The notes: generated by a model not told the origin, from the letters alone. A DNA stretch of 55,871 nt from Mucilaginibacter sp. UBA5151 (GCA_002413785.1 DHXR01000051.1:1-55871), one strand, 5' to 3'. Numbered from the stretch's first letter, positions 1-8,366 are shown. Made by a program: numbers and translations.

Positions 1-16
1 AATTACGTGAATAATC

Positions 17-84
17 CTCCCCGGTAGGGAGGACTTAAAAAAAATCAACACGAGCGCAGCTAAAGTCTCCCCGACCGGGGGAGA
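17..84. repeat. GC-rich palindromic repeats
   Basis: Two short GC-rich hairpins lie in otherwise AT-rich DNA: one around 17-33 (ctccccggtagggagg) and a perfect one at 66-84 (tctcccc / gggggaga). Neither has a T-run suited to a simple terminator. They look like members of a dispersed palindromic family. Nothing else but the promoter of the next gene is visible in bases 1-316. Confidence 0.5.
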
Positions 85-316
85 TTTAGAGGGGGCTAAA
101 TCATAAGGGTTTCCTTAACTTAATGACATTGCGCTTGCGGCAGCGGGGGGAATATGATTGATTTTCTTGCAAACATGAAAAAGGTACAAAACGTTTTGTT
201 ATATATAAACGACTATATATCGTTGGCACTTAAAGTACATCAGGCAGACTTATCTATTAATGGCAATAAATCGCCAAATTCTTGTGGCTTTTTTCTTTTA
301 AATTAAAAAAAGTATT

Positions 317-324
317 TACATTTG
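317..324 (+). promoter_or_regulatory. Putative -7 promoter element of the MFS gene
   Basis: TACATTTG matches the Bacteroidota -7 consensus TAnnTTTG exactly, 50 bp upstream of the ATG at 374. Transcription would start near 330. No convincing -33 TTTG is visible at the expected spacing, so this is a prediction from one box. Confidence 0.45.
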
Positions 325-331
325 TGTAAAC

Positions 332-360
332 CAACTTAGTGTTATTTATACACTAAGTTG
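332..360. promoter_or_regulatory. Perfect 11-bp inverted repeat at the predicted transcription start (operator candidate)
   Basis: Arms caacttagtgt (332-342) and acactaagttg (350-360) are exact reverse complements separated by 7 bp. The palindrome lies just after the -7 box and ends 13 bp before the start codon. This position suits a repressor operator or a 5'-leader hairpin. No regulator gene is adjacent, so the protein that might bind is unknown. Confidence 0.55.
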
Positions 361-373
361 ATGAAATAAATAA

Positions 374-1546
374 ATGGGCACAACTATAAAGCCGGTAACT
401 ATTCATAAAACCACCCTTCGCATAGCAGTAGGGGCGCTGTTTTTTATGGCAGGGTTATGCTTTGCCAGCTGGGCTTCACGTATTGCTACGGTACAGCAAA
501 CCCTCGGGCTTTCGGATGCTGCCCTTGGGGCGGTATTATTCTCTTTACCTGTTGGTTTAATGTTATCCCTGCCTTTTTCGGGCTGGATGATTTCAAAAAT
601 TGGCAGCAAAAGGGTATTGCCCGCTGCAATTTTGGGCTACAGCATTGCTCTGCTATGCCTTGGGCTGGCGCACAATACCTTTCAACTGGTGATCTGCCTT
701 GCCTGTTATGGCTTCGCCGGCAATACGGTAAATATTTCGGTAAATACGCAGGCTGTCGCTGCCGAGGGGCTGCATGATAAGCCGATAATGGCTTCCTTCC
801 ACGGTTTGTGGAGCCTGGCAGGGTTTACAGGCGCGGGCATAGGCACATTTATGATCGGCAGGGGGATTGATCCATTTCATCACTTTATTTTTATACTCGG
901 GATAGTATTTGTGGGTGTTATCATCGCTTCACGGTACCTGTATGATGACCATCTCACCGCTAAAAATACACCTGCATCAACATTGTCCATCAGCGAAAAA
1001 CTCAGGCTGGCCATCCCTTTATTAACCCTTGGCAGTATCGCCTTCTGTTCAATGATCTGTGAAGGAGCTATGTTCGACTGGAGCGTTATTTACTTTAAAA
1101 AAGTAATTGCCGCCCCAATTGCCTTACAGGGTGTTGGCTTTACCGCGTTTATGTTTACCATGGCAAGCGGTCGCTTTATAGCCGATTTTTTTGCCCACCG
1201 CTTTGGTTTAAAACGTACCCTGCAGGTTAGCGGGGCGCTTACCACCACCGGTTTGCTTGTCGCCGTGTTGTTCCCTTATTTTTATACCGCCATCGCCGGG
1301 TTCCTGCTGGTAGGGGTAGGGGTATCATCGGTTGTACCTATGGTTTACAGCGCAGCGGGTAAATCAAAAACCATGTCGGCAGGTGTGGCCCTGGCAGCGG
1401 TATCAACAGTTGGTTTTGCAGGCTTCCTTGTTGGCCCGCCGGTAATAGGTTTTATTGCCGGTTTAGCCACATTGCGGGCTTCATTTTTGTTTATTGCAAT
1501 AATGGGCGCCAGTGTGGTGGTTTTATCTTCAAGAGCGAAGCTGTAG
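374..1546 (+). CDS. MFS transporter, YbjJ-like
   Basis: A 390-residue polytopic inner-membrane protein with about 12 predicted hydrophobic segments, the usual size of the major facilitator superfamily. The N-terminal segment (residues 17-60, with WASRIATVQQ and the LGLSDAALG loop) resembles the YbjJ-like branch of MFS proteins, and RxGxKR-type loops follow helices 2 and 8 (SKIGSKR, HRFGLKR). Substrate is not predictable; YbjJ relatives are poorly characterised and some are near sugar genes. The gene stands alone behind its own promoter and a perfect palindrome, suggesting repressor control. The start is the first ATG after the palindrome. Fold assignment is firm, function open. Confidence 0.85.
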   Translation: MGTTIKPVTIHKTTLRIAVGALFFMAGLCFASWASRIATVQQTLGLSDAALGAVLFSLPVGLMLSLPFSGWMISKIGSKRVLPAAILGYSIALLCLGLAHNTFQLVICLACYGFAGNTVNISVNTQAVAAEGLHDKPIMASFHGLWSLAGFTGAGIGTFMIGRGIDPFHHFIFILGIVFVGVIIASRYLYDDHLTAKNTPASTLSISEKLRLAIPLLTLGSIAFCSMICEGAMFDWSVIYFKKVIAAPIALQGVGFTAFMFTMASGRFIADFFAHRFGLKRTLQVSGALTTTGLLVAVLFPYFYTAIAGFLLVGVGVSSVVPMVYSAAGKSKTMSAGVALAAVSTVGFAGFLVGPPVIGFIAGLATLRASFLFIAIMGASVVVLSSRAKL

Positions 1547-1697
1547 GTAGTGATCAGCGATTGGAGGTTAGAGATTGGTTTTTTTTAGTCCGAAAGAAAA
1601 GGTTGCTCTGCCGTCACTGATTAACATAACTTCGGTTCTTATGACGGTTTGTGTGGGTGTGCCTTTTAAAGAGCCGTCGGCTCGAAATATTTTGTAG

Positions 1698-1878
1698 CAA
1701 TGGGTTTTAACCCATTGAACATGAAGCCCAATAATAAGAGTGCCATAGGCACGATCCATTTTTAATCATTAGCTTTGCCATATTCATATGGATCGAACCT
1801 ACGGTTCTTGATGTTTTCATCCTTACCTTTTCAACGGATTAAAATCCGTTGCTATAATATTTATTGAGGCTACGCCTC
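1698..1878. repeat. Cluster of five short palindromes
   Basis: Five perfect palindromes sit in 181 bp: 1698-1717 (caatgggttttaacccattg), 1740-1752 (gtgccataggcac), 1795-1807 (gaacctacggttc), 1832-1851 (caacggattaaaatccgttg) and 1866-1878 (gaggctacgcctc). They fall into two shapes, a 20-mer with a TTTTAA/TTAAAA core and a 13-mer with a CTACG or CATAG core. They fill most of the 393-bp gap between the MFS and antiporter genes; the rest shows no gene. Confidence 0.6.
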
Positions 1879-1939
1879 TTTTTGAGCCTGAAAAAACACA
1901 TTTTATCATCATAATAACAATAACTCCTGACTTAAGACT

Positions 1940-3175
1940 TCAAACTTGAGACTTCCGGGCCAGCTTTCCGATAGTTAGCCCCTGTACAATAATCGAGAAC
2001 ACAACAATGATATAGGTGATCAAAACAAATTCATCACGGTGCATCGTCTTTGGTAAAGATAAGGCCATTGCTACTGACAGGCCGCCGCGCAATCCCCCCC
2101 AGGTTAACATCAAAACTGCATTTTTTTCAAACTTTATCCATAATCGCAAAAACAAGACAGGCACCGATACGGAAACATACCGTGCTAATAAAACCAAAAC
2201 GATCATAAACACGCCAACCAGCATTATGGTGGGGTTCACTTTTATCACCAGCATTTCCAGGCCAATCAGCAGGAAGAGAATGGCATTAAATATTTCATCA
2301 ATCAGGTCCCAGAATTTTACCAGGTAATCCCTTGATATTTCAGACAGGCCTGCTTCTTTTGCCTTGGTACCGAAGATGATCCCTGCCATAATAATAGCCA
2401 GCGGACCCGATAAATGTAAATAATCTGCCAGTGTATAGCCGCACATCACCATGGTAAGTGTAATTAAAACCTCCACCCTGTAATTATCAATAGACCTGAT
2501 TACAAAATAACCGAGGTACCCCAATGCCGTACCAAACAGCAAGCCGCCACCTGCTTCCTTTACAAAAAGCATTAGCGTTCCGCCAAATGAAAATGTTCCC
2601 GTGCCACTTACAGCTACTTCCAGTATGGTCAGGAAAATTACCACACCAACGCCATCATTAAAAAGCGATTCGCCTGATATTTTTAATTCCAATGTTTTCG
2701 GTATGCCAGCCTGCTTAAGTATGCCCATAACCGCAATAGGGTCGGTAGGGGAAATAAGGGCCCCAAATAACAGGCAGCAGATATAGGGGATCTGAAGATT
2801 AAAAAGCCGGAACAGGTAAAAAGCCATTAAACTCACCACAAAGGTCGAAATAAATGTGCCCGCTGTTGCCAGCACTATCACAGGCCATTTTTGCCTGCGG
2901 AGCTTTTTGGCGTCGATATGCAATGCGCCTGCAAACAATAAAAATCCCAGCATGATCTTCATCAGCACCAGCCCGAAATTAATATTGGATACCACCCCTA
3001 AAACCCCTGTGGTAATGCCCGGTTCCAAAAGCCCTGAAATTGCGATAAGGACAGATGAGATCAGCGCAATTACCATTACGCCTATGGTTGGCGGCCATTT
3101 TATCCAGCGATCATTTACATAGGCAAAAACCGCCGTTAAAAATATAAGTATGGATAGGATATGATAAACAGTCAA
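1940..3175 (-). CDS. CPA1-family cation/proton antiporter
   Basis: Inner-membrane Na+(K+)/H+ antiporter with about 12 membrane segments. The hallmark SPTDPIAV stretch of one discontinuous helix and the following LFNDGVGVV segment, carrying the ND pair typical of electroneutral CPA1 exchangers, are both present. The longest frame reaches an ATG at 3322, but its first 49 residues are hydrophilic, come from repeat-like DNA and would leave only 15 bp to the divergent carboxylase start. I therefore prefer the TTG at 3175, which begins directly at helix 1 (TVYHILSILIF) as family members do, giving about 411 residues. It probably serves pH or sodium homeostasis. The family is clear; ion choice and start are inferred. 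Confidence 0.85.
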   Translation of the reverse strand: MTVYHILSILIFLTAVFAYVNDRWIKWPPTIGVMVIALISSVLIAISGLLEPGITTGVLGVVSNINFGLVLMKIMLGFLLFAGALHIDAKKLRRQKWPVIVLATAGTFISTFVVSLMAFYLFRLFNLQIPYICCLLFGALISPTDPIAVMGILKQAGIPKTLELKISGESLFNDGVGVVIFLTILEVAVSGTGTFSFGGTLMLFVKEAGGGLLFGTALGYLGYFVIRSIDNYRVEVLITLTMVMCGYTLADYLHLSGPLAIIMAGIIFGTKAKEAGLSEISRDYLVKFWDLIDEIFNAILFLLIGLEMLVIKVNPTIMLVGVFMIVLVLLARYVSVSVPVLFLRLWIKFEKNAVLMLTWGGLRGGLSVAMALSLPKTMHRDEFVLITYIIVVFSIIVQGLTIGKLARKSQV

Positions 3176-3337
3176 GTTGTTGTTTTTAAAAGTACCGAAT
3201 TTACGAAATCCTGACCGCTGATTGGTAATGATTTTTGAAATTTCGCTTATTATGGCAGCATCCCTAAATCTTTCGGACTTTACCGACTTTCGGACTTTTG
3301 AAGTATTTTTACCATCTTGCATTAATAAACCATAATT

Positions 3338-4879
3338 GTGGATAATAAACTAAAGTTATTAAAACAAAAGCGTGAAGAAGCCAATTTGGGAGGCGGCAAA
3401 ACACGTATTGAAAGTCAGCATAAAAAAGGAAAACTTACAGCCCGTGAGCGTCTTCATTTTTTGATGGATGAGGGTTCATTCCAGGAGATAGGGATGCTGG
3501 TATCACATCGTTCTACCGATTTTGGGATGGAAAAAGAAAAACACCCCGGCGACGGGGTGGTTACGGGTTACGGAACTGTAAATGGTCGGCTGGTGTATGT
3601 TTTTTCGCAGGATTTTACCGTTTTTGGCGGATCGCTTTCGGAAACCCATGCGGAGAAGATCTGCAAAATAATGGACCTGGCAATGAAAAACGGCGCTCCC
3701 GTTGTAGGCTTAAACGACTCCGGCGGCGCAAGGATACAGGAGGGCGTTGTATCATTAGGCGGTTATGCGGATATATTTTACCGCAATACCATGGCATCGG
3801 GCGTGGTGCCGCAAATATCGGCTATTATGGGGCCATGCGCAGGAGGCGCGGTGTATTCACCTGCCATTACCGATTTTATTTTGATGGTTGAAAACACTTC
3901 GTACATGTTTGTAACAGGGCCAAACGTGGTAAAAACCGTTACACACGAGGTGGTTACTTCCGAAGAATTAGGTGGGGCAACCACCCATGCCACTAAATCG
4001 GGTGTAACGCATTTTGCCTGTGCCAATGAGATCGAGGCCATACAGCATGTGAAAAAGCTGTTAAGCTACATGCCGCAGAATTGCGAGGATAGGGCCCCGG
4101 CTTTGCCTTACGAAACCAAAAATGAATTAAGGCCCGAACTGGATACCGTAATGCCGGAAAATGCCAACCAGCCCTACGATATCAGGGAGATAATTGATCA
4201 TGTGATTGATACCGGATCATTTTTAGAGGTTCATAAAGATTTTGCCGAAAATATTGTTGTAGGTTTTGGCAGGCTGGCAGGTCGCAGTATTGGGATTGTT
4301 GCCAATCAGCCTGCTTTTTTGGCTGGCGTACTTGATATAAATTCATCAACCAAAGGCGCACGCTTTGTACGCTTTTGCGATAGCTTTAATATTCCGCTGC
4401 TGGTGTTTGAAGATGTGCCGGGCTTTTTGCCTGGCACCGATCAGGAATGGAATGCCATAATCACCAATGGCGCCAAACTACTCTATGCATTTTGCGAAGC
4501 CACAGTGCCACGCATCACCGTTATTACGCGTAAAGCTTATGGCGGAGCTTATGACGTAATGAACTCCAAACACATAGGCGCCGATATGAACTATGCCTGG
4601 CCATCGGCAGAGATCGCAGTAATGGGCGCTAAAGGTGCAGCCGAAATTATTTTTAAACGGGAGATCAATGCTGCCGGAGATAAAGAAGCCAAGTGGAAGG
4701 AAATGGAGCTGAAGTATTCGGATATTTTTGCCAACCCCTACCGGGCCGCCGAACGTGGCTTTATAGATGAAGTAATTGAACCCTCGGAAACCAGGCTGAA
4801 ACTCATCCATGCCTTTAAAATGCTGGAAAACAAAGTAGTGAATAACCCGAGGAAAAAACACGGGAATATCCCTTTGTGA
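3338..4879 (+). CDS. Acyl-CoA carboxylase beta (carboxyltransferase) subunit, propionyl-CoA carboxylase-like
   Basis: A 513-residue carboxyltransferase, the normal length for the beta subunit of biotin-dependent acyl-CoA carboxylases. It moves CO2 from biotinyl-BCCP to propionyl-CoA or a related acyl-CoA in the cytoplasm. Visible signatures include the N-terminal ARERL helix, GGARIQEGV, the first oxyanion-hole segment GPCAGGAVYSPA, and in the C-terminal crotonase half FEDVPGFLPG and RKAYGGAYDVM. Translation starts at GTG 3338. The biotin carboxylase and BCCP subunits are not adjacent, so partners must be encoded elsewhere. Propionyl-CoA is the likeliest substrate by family resemblance, but sequence alone does not exclude methylcrotonyl- or acetyl-CoA. 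Confidence 0.93.
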   Translation: MDNKLKLLKQKREEANLGGGKTRIESQHKKGKLTARERLHFLMDEGSFQEIGMLVSHRSTDFGMEKEKHPGDGVVTGYGTVNGRLVYVFSQDFTVFGGSLSETHAEKICKIMDLAMKNGAPVVGLNDSGGARIQEGVVSLGGYADIFYRNTMASGVVPQISAIMGPCAGGAVYSPAITDFILMVENTSYMFVTGPNVVKTVTHEVVTSEELGGATTHATKSGVTHFACANEIEAIQHVKKLLSYMPQNCEDRAPALPYETKNELRPELDTVMPENANQPYDIREIIDHVIDTGSFLEVHKDFAENIVVGFGRLAGRSIGIVANQPAFLAGVLDINSSTKGARFVRFCDSFNIPLLVFEDVPGFLPGTDQEWNAIITNGAKLLYAFCEATVPRITVITRKAYGGAYDVMNSKHIGADMNYAWPSAEIAVMGAKGAAEIIFKREINAAGDKEAKWKEMELKYSDIFANPYRAAERGFIDEVIEPSETRLKLIHAFKMLENKVVNNPRKKHGNIPL

Positions 4880-4889
4880 GGAGGTTAAT

Positions 4890-5010
4890 GGTGAAAGGTA
4901 AAGGGTAAAAGGCGAAAGGTTGTAAAGAAAGCTAAAGATGAAATGTTAAGGCCAAAAGGTTGTAAAAAGAAAAAAAAACCTTTTACCTTTCGCCTTTCAG
5001 CTTTTGCCTA
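4890..5010. repeat. Inverted array of an AAAGGT(G/A)AA word
   Basis: The carboxylase-GNAT gap carries a left arm made of slipped copies of ggtaaag/ggcgaaagg (about 4890-4930) and a right arm with the reverse complement (ccttttacctttcgccttt, about 4979-4998). The pair can fold into a long imperfect hairpin. It may terminate carboxylase transcription; the architecture recurs elsewhere in the window with other words. Confidence 0.55.
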
Positions 5011-5016
5011 AAAATA

Positions 5017-5424
5017 ATGCTCTCAATAGAACAAATTACCCCCGAGTTAACCTGGCGATTACGCCGGGATGTATTGTATCCCGACCAAAAACTGTTTGAA
5101 ATGGAAATGGATGAAGATACTTATGGTACCCATTTCGGGGTATTTAAAGATGTTAAACTTGCCGGGGTTGTATCGCTGTTCCAAAATGGTACTGATTTCC
5201 AGTTCCGCAAGCTGGCCATCGACCTATCGCTGCAAAAAATGGGGATAGGTAACAGATTATTACAATACATTACAGATTACGCACAGGAAAACGGCGGCAC
5301 AAGGATCTGGTGTAATGCCAGGGTAACAGCCATTGGATTTTACATGAAAGCCGGATTTTCAGAAACCGGTGAATTGTTTTCAAAAAATGGCTTTGACTAT
5401 AAGATAGTAGAAAAAGTAATTTAA
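5017..5424 (+). CDS. GNAT family N-acetyltransferase
   Basis: A 135-residue single-domain GCN5-related acetyltransferase. The acetyl-CoA pyrophosphate-binding motif A is visible as SLQKMGIGNRLLQYI (about residues 71-85, a Q/RxxGxG/A loop followed by a helix), preceded by the strand QFRKLAID. The C-terminal half has the usual beta5-alpha4 pattern ending in FYMKAGFSETGELF, typical of ElaA/YjdJ-like small GNATs. Substrate is unknown; such proteins acetylate small amines or protein N-termini. It follows the carboxylase across a hairpin-forming repeat, so co-transcription is doubtful. Confidence 0.82.
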   Translation: MLSIEQITPELTWRLRRDVLYPDQKLFEMEMDEDTYGTHFGVFKDVKLAGVVSLFQNGTDFQFRKLAIDLSLQKMGIGNRLLQYITDYAQENGGTRIWCNARVTAIGFYMKAGFSETGELFSKNGFDYKIVEKVI

Positions 5425-5882
5425 CCTTTATAATTCATAAAAAGCCGGCCTAACAAACTAAACTGATCTTTTGAAAATTACTCACCGCAAATGTACACCT
5501 GCCAGGTAAAGCTGATGTTAAGCGATTGATAAATCATCATGGTATTAATTACCATTATTTTGCTTTTGTTTAATAGATAGAAGATTCCGGTTCCCTTCAG
5601 GTTTACTAATATCATCTGGAAATTTTATCAGCGCTGTCCCGAAAACCCGCAGGTAGCCGACCAACAGTAAGATTCTATCCACAGAGGCTTATTTTTAATC
5701 GACTAAAAGTATATTATGTTAATTATGAATACTTTATGATGTTTTAACGACTGTGATCCACCTTTGGTCTATTCTTAAAAGCCGATGGTCTATTTGATTT
5801 TTTTAGTGTTTAAAGTACTTGTTCCTTTGGTTATTGAAACAAAAGAAACAATAATTAAATAAAACATTAAAAGTAAAAAATC
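5425..5882 (+). promoter_or_regulatory. Intergenic region with a possible promoter for the small exported protein
   Basis: A 458-bp gap without a convincing gene. TTTG at 5793-5796, 19 bp and then TACTTG at 5816-5821 resemble Bacteroidota -33/-7 boxes, the latter one base short of TAnnTTTG, about 60 bp before the start codon at 5883. The rest is AT-rich without recognisable repeats. Confidence 0.3.
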
Positions 5883-6269
5883 ATGAAAAATTCCATCAAA
5901 TTAACCGCATTATTCTTGTTAGTAAGCACCGGCCTTTTTGCCGCAACAACTGCAAAAGCCGAAGGTTCAGTAGTTCCGGCATCGAAAGCTGAAATCACTT
6001 TTTCATCCCTGCCCTCACATAAAGGCATTGAAGTAAAAGTGGAAAACACAAACGCTGAAAAAGCAATTGTAATTATCTGCGACAAGGATCAAAACGTGAT
6101 CTACAAAGACGCACTGCCATCCTACAAAAAAATGGACAAAGGCTATGTCCTTAACCAATTGGCTAACGGCGATTATACCATTGAAGTTATTGCCAGCAAA
6201 CAAGTGGTAAAAAAAGAGATCCACGTTTATGATGAAGACCGCACCAGGGTATTTATTGTGAAAGAGTAA
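5883..6269 (+). CDS. Small exported beta-rich protein, DUF3244-like
   Basis: A 128-residue protein with a clear signal peptide (KNSIKLTALFLLVSTGLFA, predicted cut near residues 20-26), so it should be periplasmic or cell-surface. The mature ~100 residues alternate short beta strands and turns (GIEVKVEN, KAIVIICDKD, GDYTIEVIAS, KKEIHVYD), like a small immunoglobulin-type sandwich as in DUF3244-type Bacteroidota proteins. There is no catalytic motif. It is a monocistronic gene followed by a good terminator at 6297. Role unknown; such proteins are often abundant and may be stress- or surface-related, which is inference only. Confidence 0.7.
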   Translation: MKNSIKLTALFLLVSTGLFAATTAKAEGSVVPASKAEITFSSLPSHKGIEVKVENTNAEKAIVIICDKDQNVIYKDALPSYKKMDKGYVLNQLANGDYTIEVIASKQVVKKEIHVYDEDRTRVFIVKE

Positions 6270-6296
6270 CAACAAGGTAAAGTACGGCTATTTCAA

Positions 6297-6332
6297 AGGC
6301 ATCGCTTCCGGTTGGGGGGGCGATGCTTTTTT
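6297..6332 (+). terminator. Rho-independent terminator
   Basis: Stem gcatcgc (6299-6305) pairs with gcgatgc (6320-6326), followed by a run of six T, 30 bp after the stop of the exported protein gene. The same stem sequence recurs at 6532-6571. Confidence 0.75.
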
Positions 6333-6349
6333 GCTGCCTTTTCTCAATA

Positions 6350-6400
6350 ATAAAGATCAGATTTACGAAGTTTTTAAAACTTCGTAAATCTGATCTTTAT
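6350..6400. terminator. 25-bp perfect hairpin with a 1-nt loop
   Basis: Arms 6350-6374 and 6376-6400 are exact reverse complements around the core ttacgaag/cttcgtaa. It lies immediately downstream of the broken OMF tail, exactly where the intact OMF gene has its shorter relative (6883-6915). Probably a bidirectional terminator duplicated with the gene end. Confidence 0.65.
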
Positions 6401-6405
6401 TTAAC

Positions 6406-6531
6406 CTATCTCCACCCGCAACCCAGGGCCCTGTAAAGGTTAATAGCCTGTAACTGTTGCAGGCAGTCGTTAACGCGCTTGGGCGGGTGGCTAACGGGCT
6501 TTGCCCGGAGGGTAAAACATCATTATAAATC
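6406..6531 (-). pseudogene. Degraded duplicate of the 3' end of the OMF (TolC-like) gene
   Basis: Read on the minus strand this stretch encodes VNDCLQQLQAINLYRALGCGWR and a stop. That differs from the C-terminus of the intact channel gene (6948-8354: VNDRLQQLQAIVNLYRALGGGWR) by two substitutions and one lost codon. Similarity continues about 50 bp upstream before fading. The region is a relic of a second channel gene or of a partial tandem duplication. It is far too short to be functional. Confidence 0.75.
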
Positions 6532-6571
6532 AAAGCATCGCTTTTAGGTTGTTGGGGGCGATGCTTTTTTT
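6532..6571 (+). terminator. Rho-independent terminator-like hairpin
   Basis: Stem aaagcatcgc (6532-6541) pairs with gcgatgcttt (6558-6567), with the T-run extending to 6571. It is a near copy of the terminator at 6297-6332 and lies between the OMF relic and the 83-residue gene. Confidence 0.6.
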
Positions 6572-6593
6572 ATGGAATAGATTGCCTTTATTA

Positions 6594-6845
6594 CTATTTG
6601 CCAGTAAAAAAGCCAATTGAATTTGGTTGTTGATATTCTATTGCAATGCCTTCTAAATAAAGTTGCTTATCAATTATTGTATATTTTATGGAACGTTCTT
6701 CAACTTTAAAATTTTGCTCTTTTAACTTCTCTTTTATAAAATCAATTGCGGTCTTGCTGTCAAAATTCTTGCTAACCATTAAGTTATTATCGAAAGGTTC
6801 AAGCACTATGCCATCAACCTTGTAAGAAAATATTTTTGAATTCAT
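6594..6845 (-). CDS. Hypothetical protein, 83 residues
   Basis: Not recognised. It is a small lysine-rich soluble protein without signal peptide or membrane segment. The second half alternates strands (VEERSIKYTIIDKQLYLEGIAI), suggesting a small alpha/beta fold with a central helix (SKTAIDFIKEKLKEQN, about residues 30-45). It sits between two hairpins in the gap between the exported protein and the efflux operon. Codon use is more AT-rich than its neighbours, fitting an acquired or fast-evolving gene. Low but real coding likelihood because the translation is well composed. Confidence 0.45.
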   Translation of the reverse strand: MNSKIFSYKVDGIVLEPFDNNLMVSKNFDSKTAIDFIKEKLKEQNFKVEERSIKYTIIDKQLYLEGIAIEYQQPNSIGFFTGK

Positions 6846-6882
6846 TTTATAAAGGTAGCAGAGTTTAGTTTACGTGAAAATC

Positions 6883-6915
6883 AGACTTACGAAGTTTAAA
6901 AAACTTCGTAAGTCT
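6883..6915 (-). terminator. Terminator hairpin of the RND efflux operon
   Basis: Arms agacttacgaagttt (6883-6897) and aaacttcgtaagtct (6901-6915) form a 15-bp perfect stem with a 3-nt loop about 30 bp beyond the OMF stop. It has the same core as the hairpin at 6350-6400. Confidence 0.65.
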
Positions 6916-6947
6916 CTGCCAAATCTCTCCACGGGCAATAATTTAAC

Positions 6948-8354
6948 CTATCTCCACCCGCCACCAAGCGCCCTGTAAAGGTTTACAATGGCTTGTAACT
7001 GCTGCAAACGGTCGTTAACACCGTTCAGGCGGGCGGCCAATAAATTTTGTTCGGAGATAAGCACATCGTTATAATTTGTGGCCGAACTGAAGCGTAATAA
7101 CTCCTGGGTATATTGAACGGATTTTACCAATGCGGCAATCTCCTTACTCCGTGCATCATCTTTTTCGATGGCAGTTTGGCAGGCATATAATGCGTTTGAT
7201 ACTTCCTGTCCTGCCACCAGCAAACTTTGCTGAAAGTTGTATAATGCCTCTAATTGCTGCGCCTGGGCAGTTTTTAACCTTGCCTTGTTGATGCCATGGT
7301 TAAAAATGGGTTGTGTAATTCCTGCCGCAAGATTGTAAAATACAGAGTTAATAAAAAAATCTTTAAGCTGTAAATTGGAAAATCCTCCCGATGCCGTAAG
7401 CGTTAATGCAGGGTAAAAATAGGTGTGCGCCAGGTTGGTGTTTTCAAATGCAGCCCTGAAAGCGTACTCGGCTTGCTGTACATCGGGGCGGTTTTTTAAC
7501 AATTGTGCAGGGATTCCTGTTTGCAGATCGCTTTCCGGTTTCTGGTCATCCAGTGTGGCCCGGTTTAGCCTGCCCGGTGAACGACCAACTAAAATATCAA
7601 TAGCGTTTTCAGTTTCGCGGATGCTCCTTTTTATATCAGGAATGGCTACTTCGGCGGCATAACGGTTCGCTTCGCTTTGCACCACGGCTGCCCCGGTCAC
7701 TACATCGCCTTCTTTAAGGGCTTTCATGGTTTCAACATCTTTGATCCGGTATTGTACCGCCTGGTTGGTTATTTCAAGCTCTTTGTCAAGCGCCAGCAAA
7801 TTATAATAGTTATTGGCAATATCAGCGATTAGCTGGGTTTGGATGGCCCTTTTTGCTGCATCGGTTTGTAACAGGTTAGCATAAGCCGCTTTTTTAGCGC
7901 TGCTTAACTTTCCCCATATATCAGCTTCCCATGATGACGACAAGCCTAACTGATAATCCGTTGTAAGAGTAATTATAGAAAAACCCGGTGGTAAGTTCAA
8001 ACTTGCTGTCGACTGTTTTGACCTTGTTACCCCTGCATTCCCGTTTAAATTTGGTAAAAATGCAGCTTTACTTTGCCCAAATGATGCCTGGGCTTCTGCT
8101 ATTTTTTGTATAGCTGCTTTTAAATTCAGGTTCTGGTATAAGCCTTCGCGGATCAGGGCTTTTAAAACGGTATCTGCAAATAAGTTTTCCCAGGGCATAC
8201 TTGCGATGGTTGTGGTATCTGTATTGCTTTGTCCGCGATAAAGGTCGCCGGTATTCAAATCTGGCTGCCGGTAAGGTTTCGTTACTTTACAGGAAATGGA
8301 AGCGCAAACGAATGCCAGCACAAAAAATGTATATCTTAAAACGTTTTTGTTCAT
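6948..8354 (-). CDS. Outer-membrane efflux channel lipoprotein (OMF, NodT/OprM type)
   Basis: A 468-residue TolC-like channel forming the outer-membrane exit of a tripartite RND pump. A lipoprotein signal peptide ends at Cys22 (lipobox ASISC), fitting the CusC/OprM branch. Two OEP repeats are visible as long amphipathic helices rich in Ala and Gln (NLKAAIQKIAEAQASFGQ; NLAHTYFYPALTLTASGGF; NKARLKTAQAQQLEALYNFQ). It starts 12 bp after the pump gene, so the three efflux genes form one minus-strand operon. Exported compounds are unknown. A broken copy of its last ~40 codons lies downstream at 6406-6531. Confidence 0.93.
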   Translation of the reverse strand: MNKNVLRYTFFVLAFVCASISCKVTKPYRQPDLNTGDLYRGQSNTDTTTIASMPWENLFADTVLKALIREGLYQNLNLKAAIQKIAEAQASFGQSKAAFLPNLNGNAGVTRSKQSTASLNLPPGFSIITLTTDYQLGLSSSWEADIWGKLSSAKKAAYANLLQTDAAKRAIQTQLIADIANNYYNLLALDKELEITNQAVQYRIKDVETMKALKEGDVVTGAAVVQSEANRYAAEVAIPDIKRSIRETENAIDILVGRSPGRLNRATLDDQKPESDLQTGIPAQLLKNRPDVQQAEYAFRAAFENTNLAHTYFYPALTLTASGGFSNLQLKDFFINSVFYNLAAGITQPIFNHGINKARLKTAQAQQLEALYNFQQSLLVAGQEVSNALYACQTAIEKDDARSKEIAALVKSVQYTQELLRFSSATNYNDVLISEQNLLAARLNGVNDRLQQLQAIVNLYRALGGGWR

Positions 8355-8366
8355 AATTAAATTCTA

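Noticed and set aside
1568..1759. Minus-strand frame of 63 codons between the MFS and antiporter genes
   Set aside because: Its first third is made of the palindromic repeats at 1698-1752, it has no recognisable domain and composition changes along its length. Probably repeat DNA that happens to be open.
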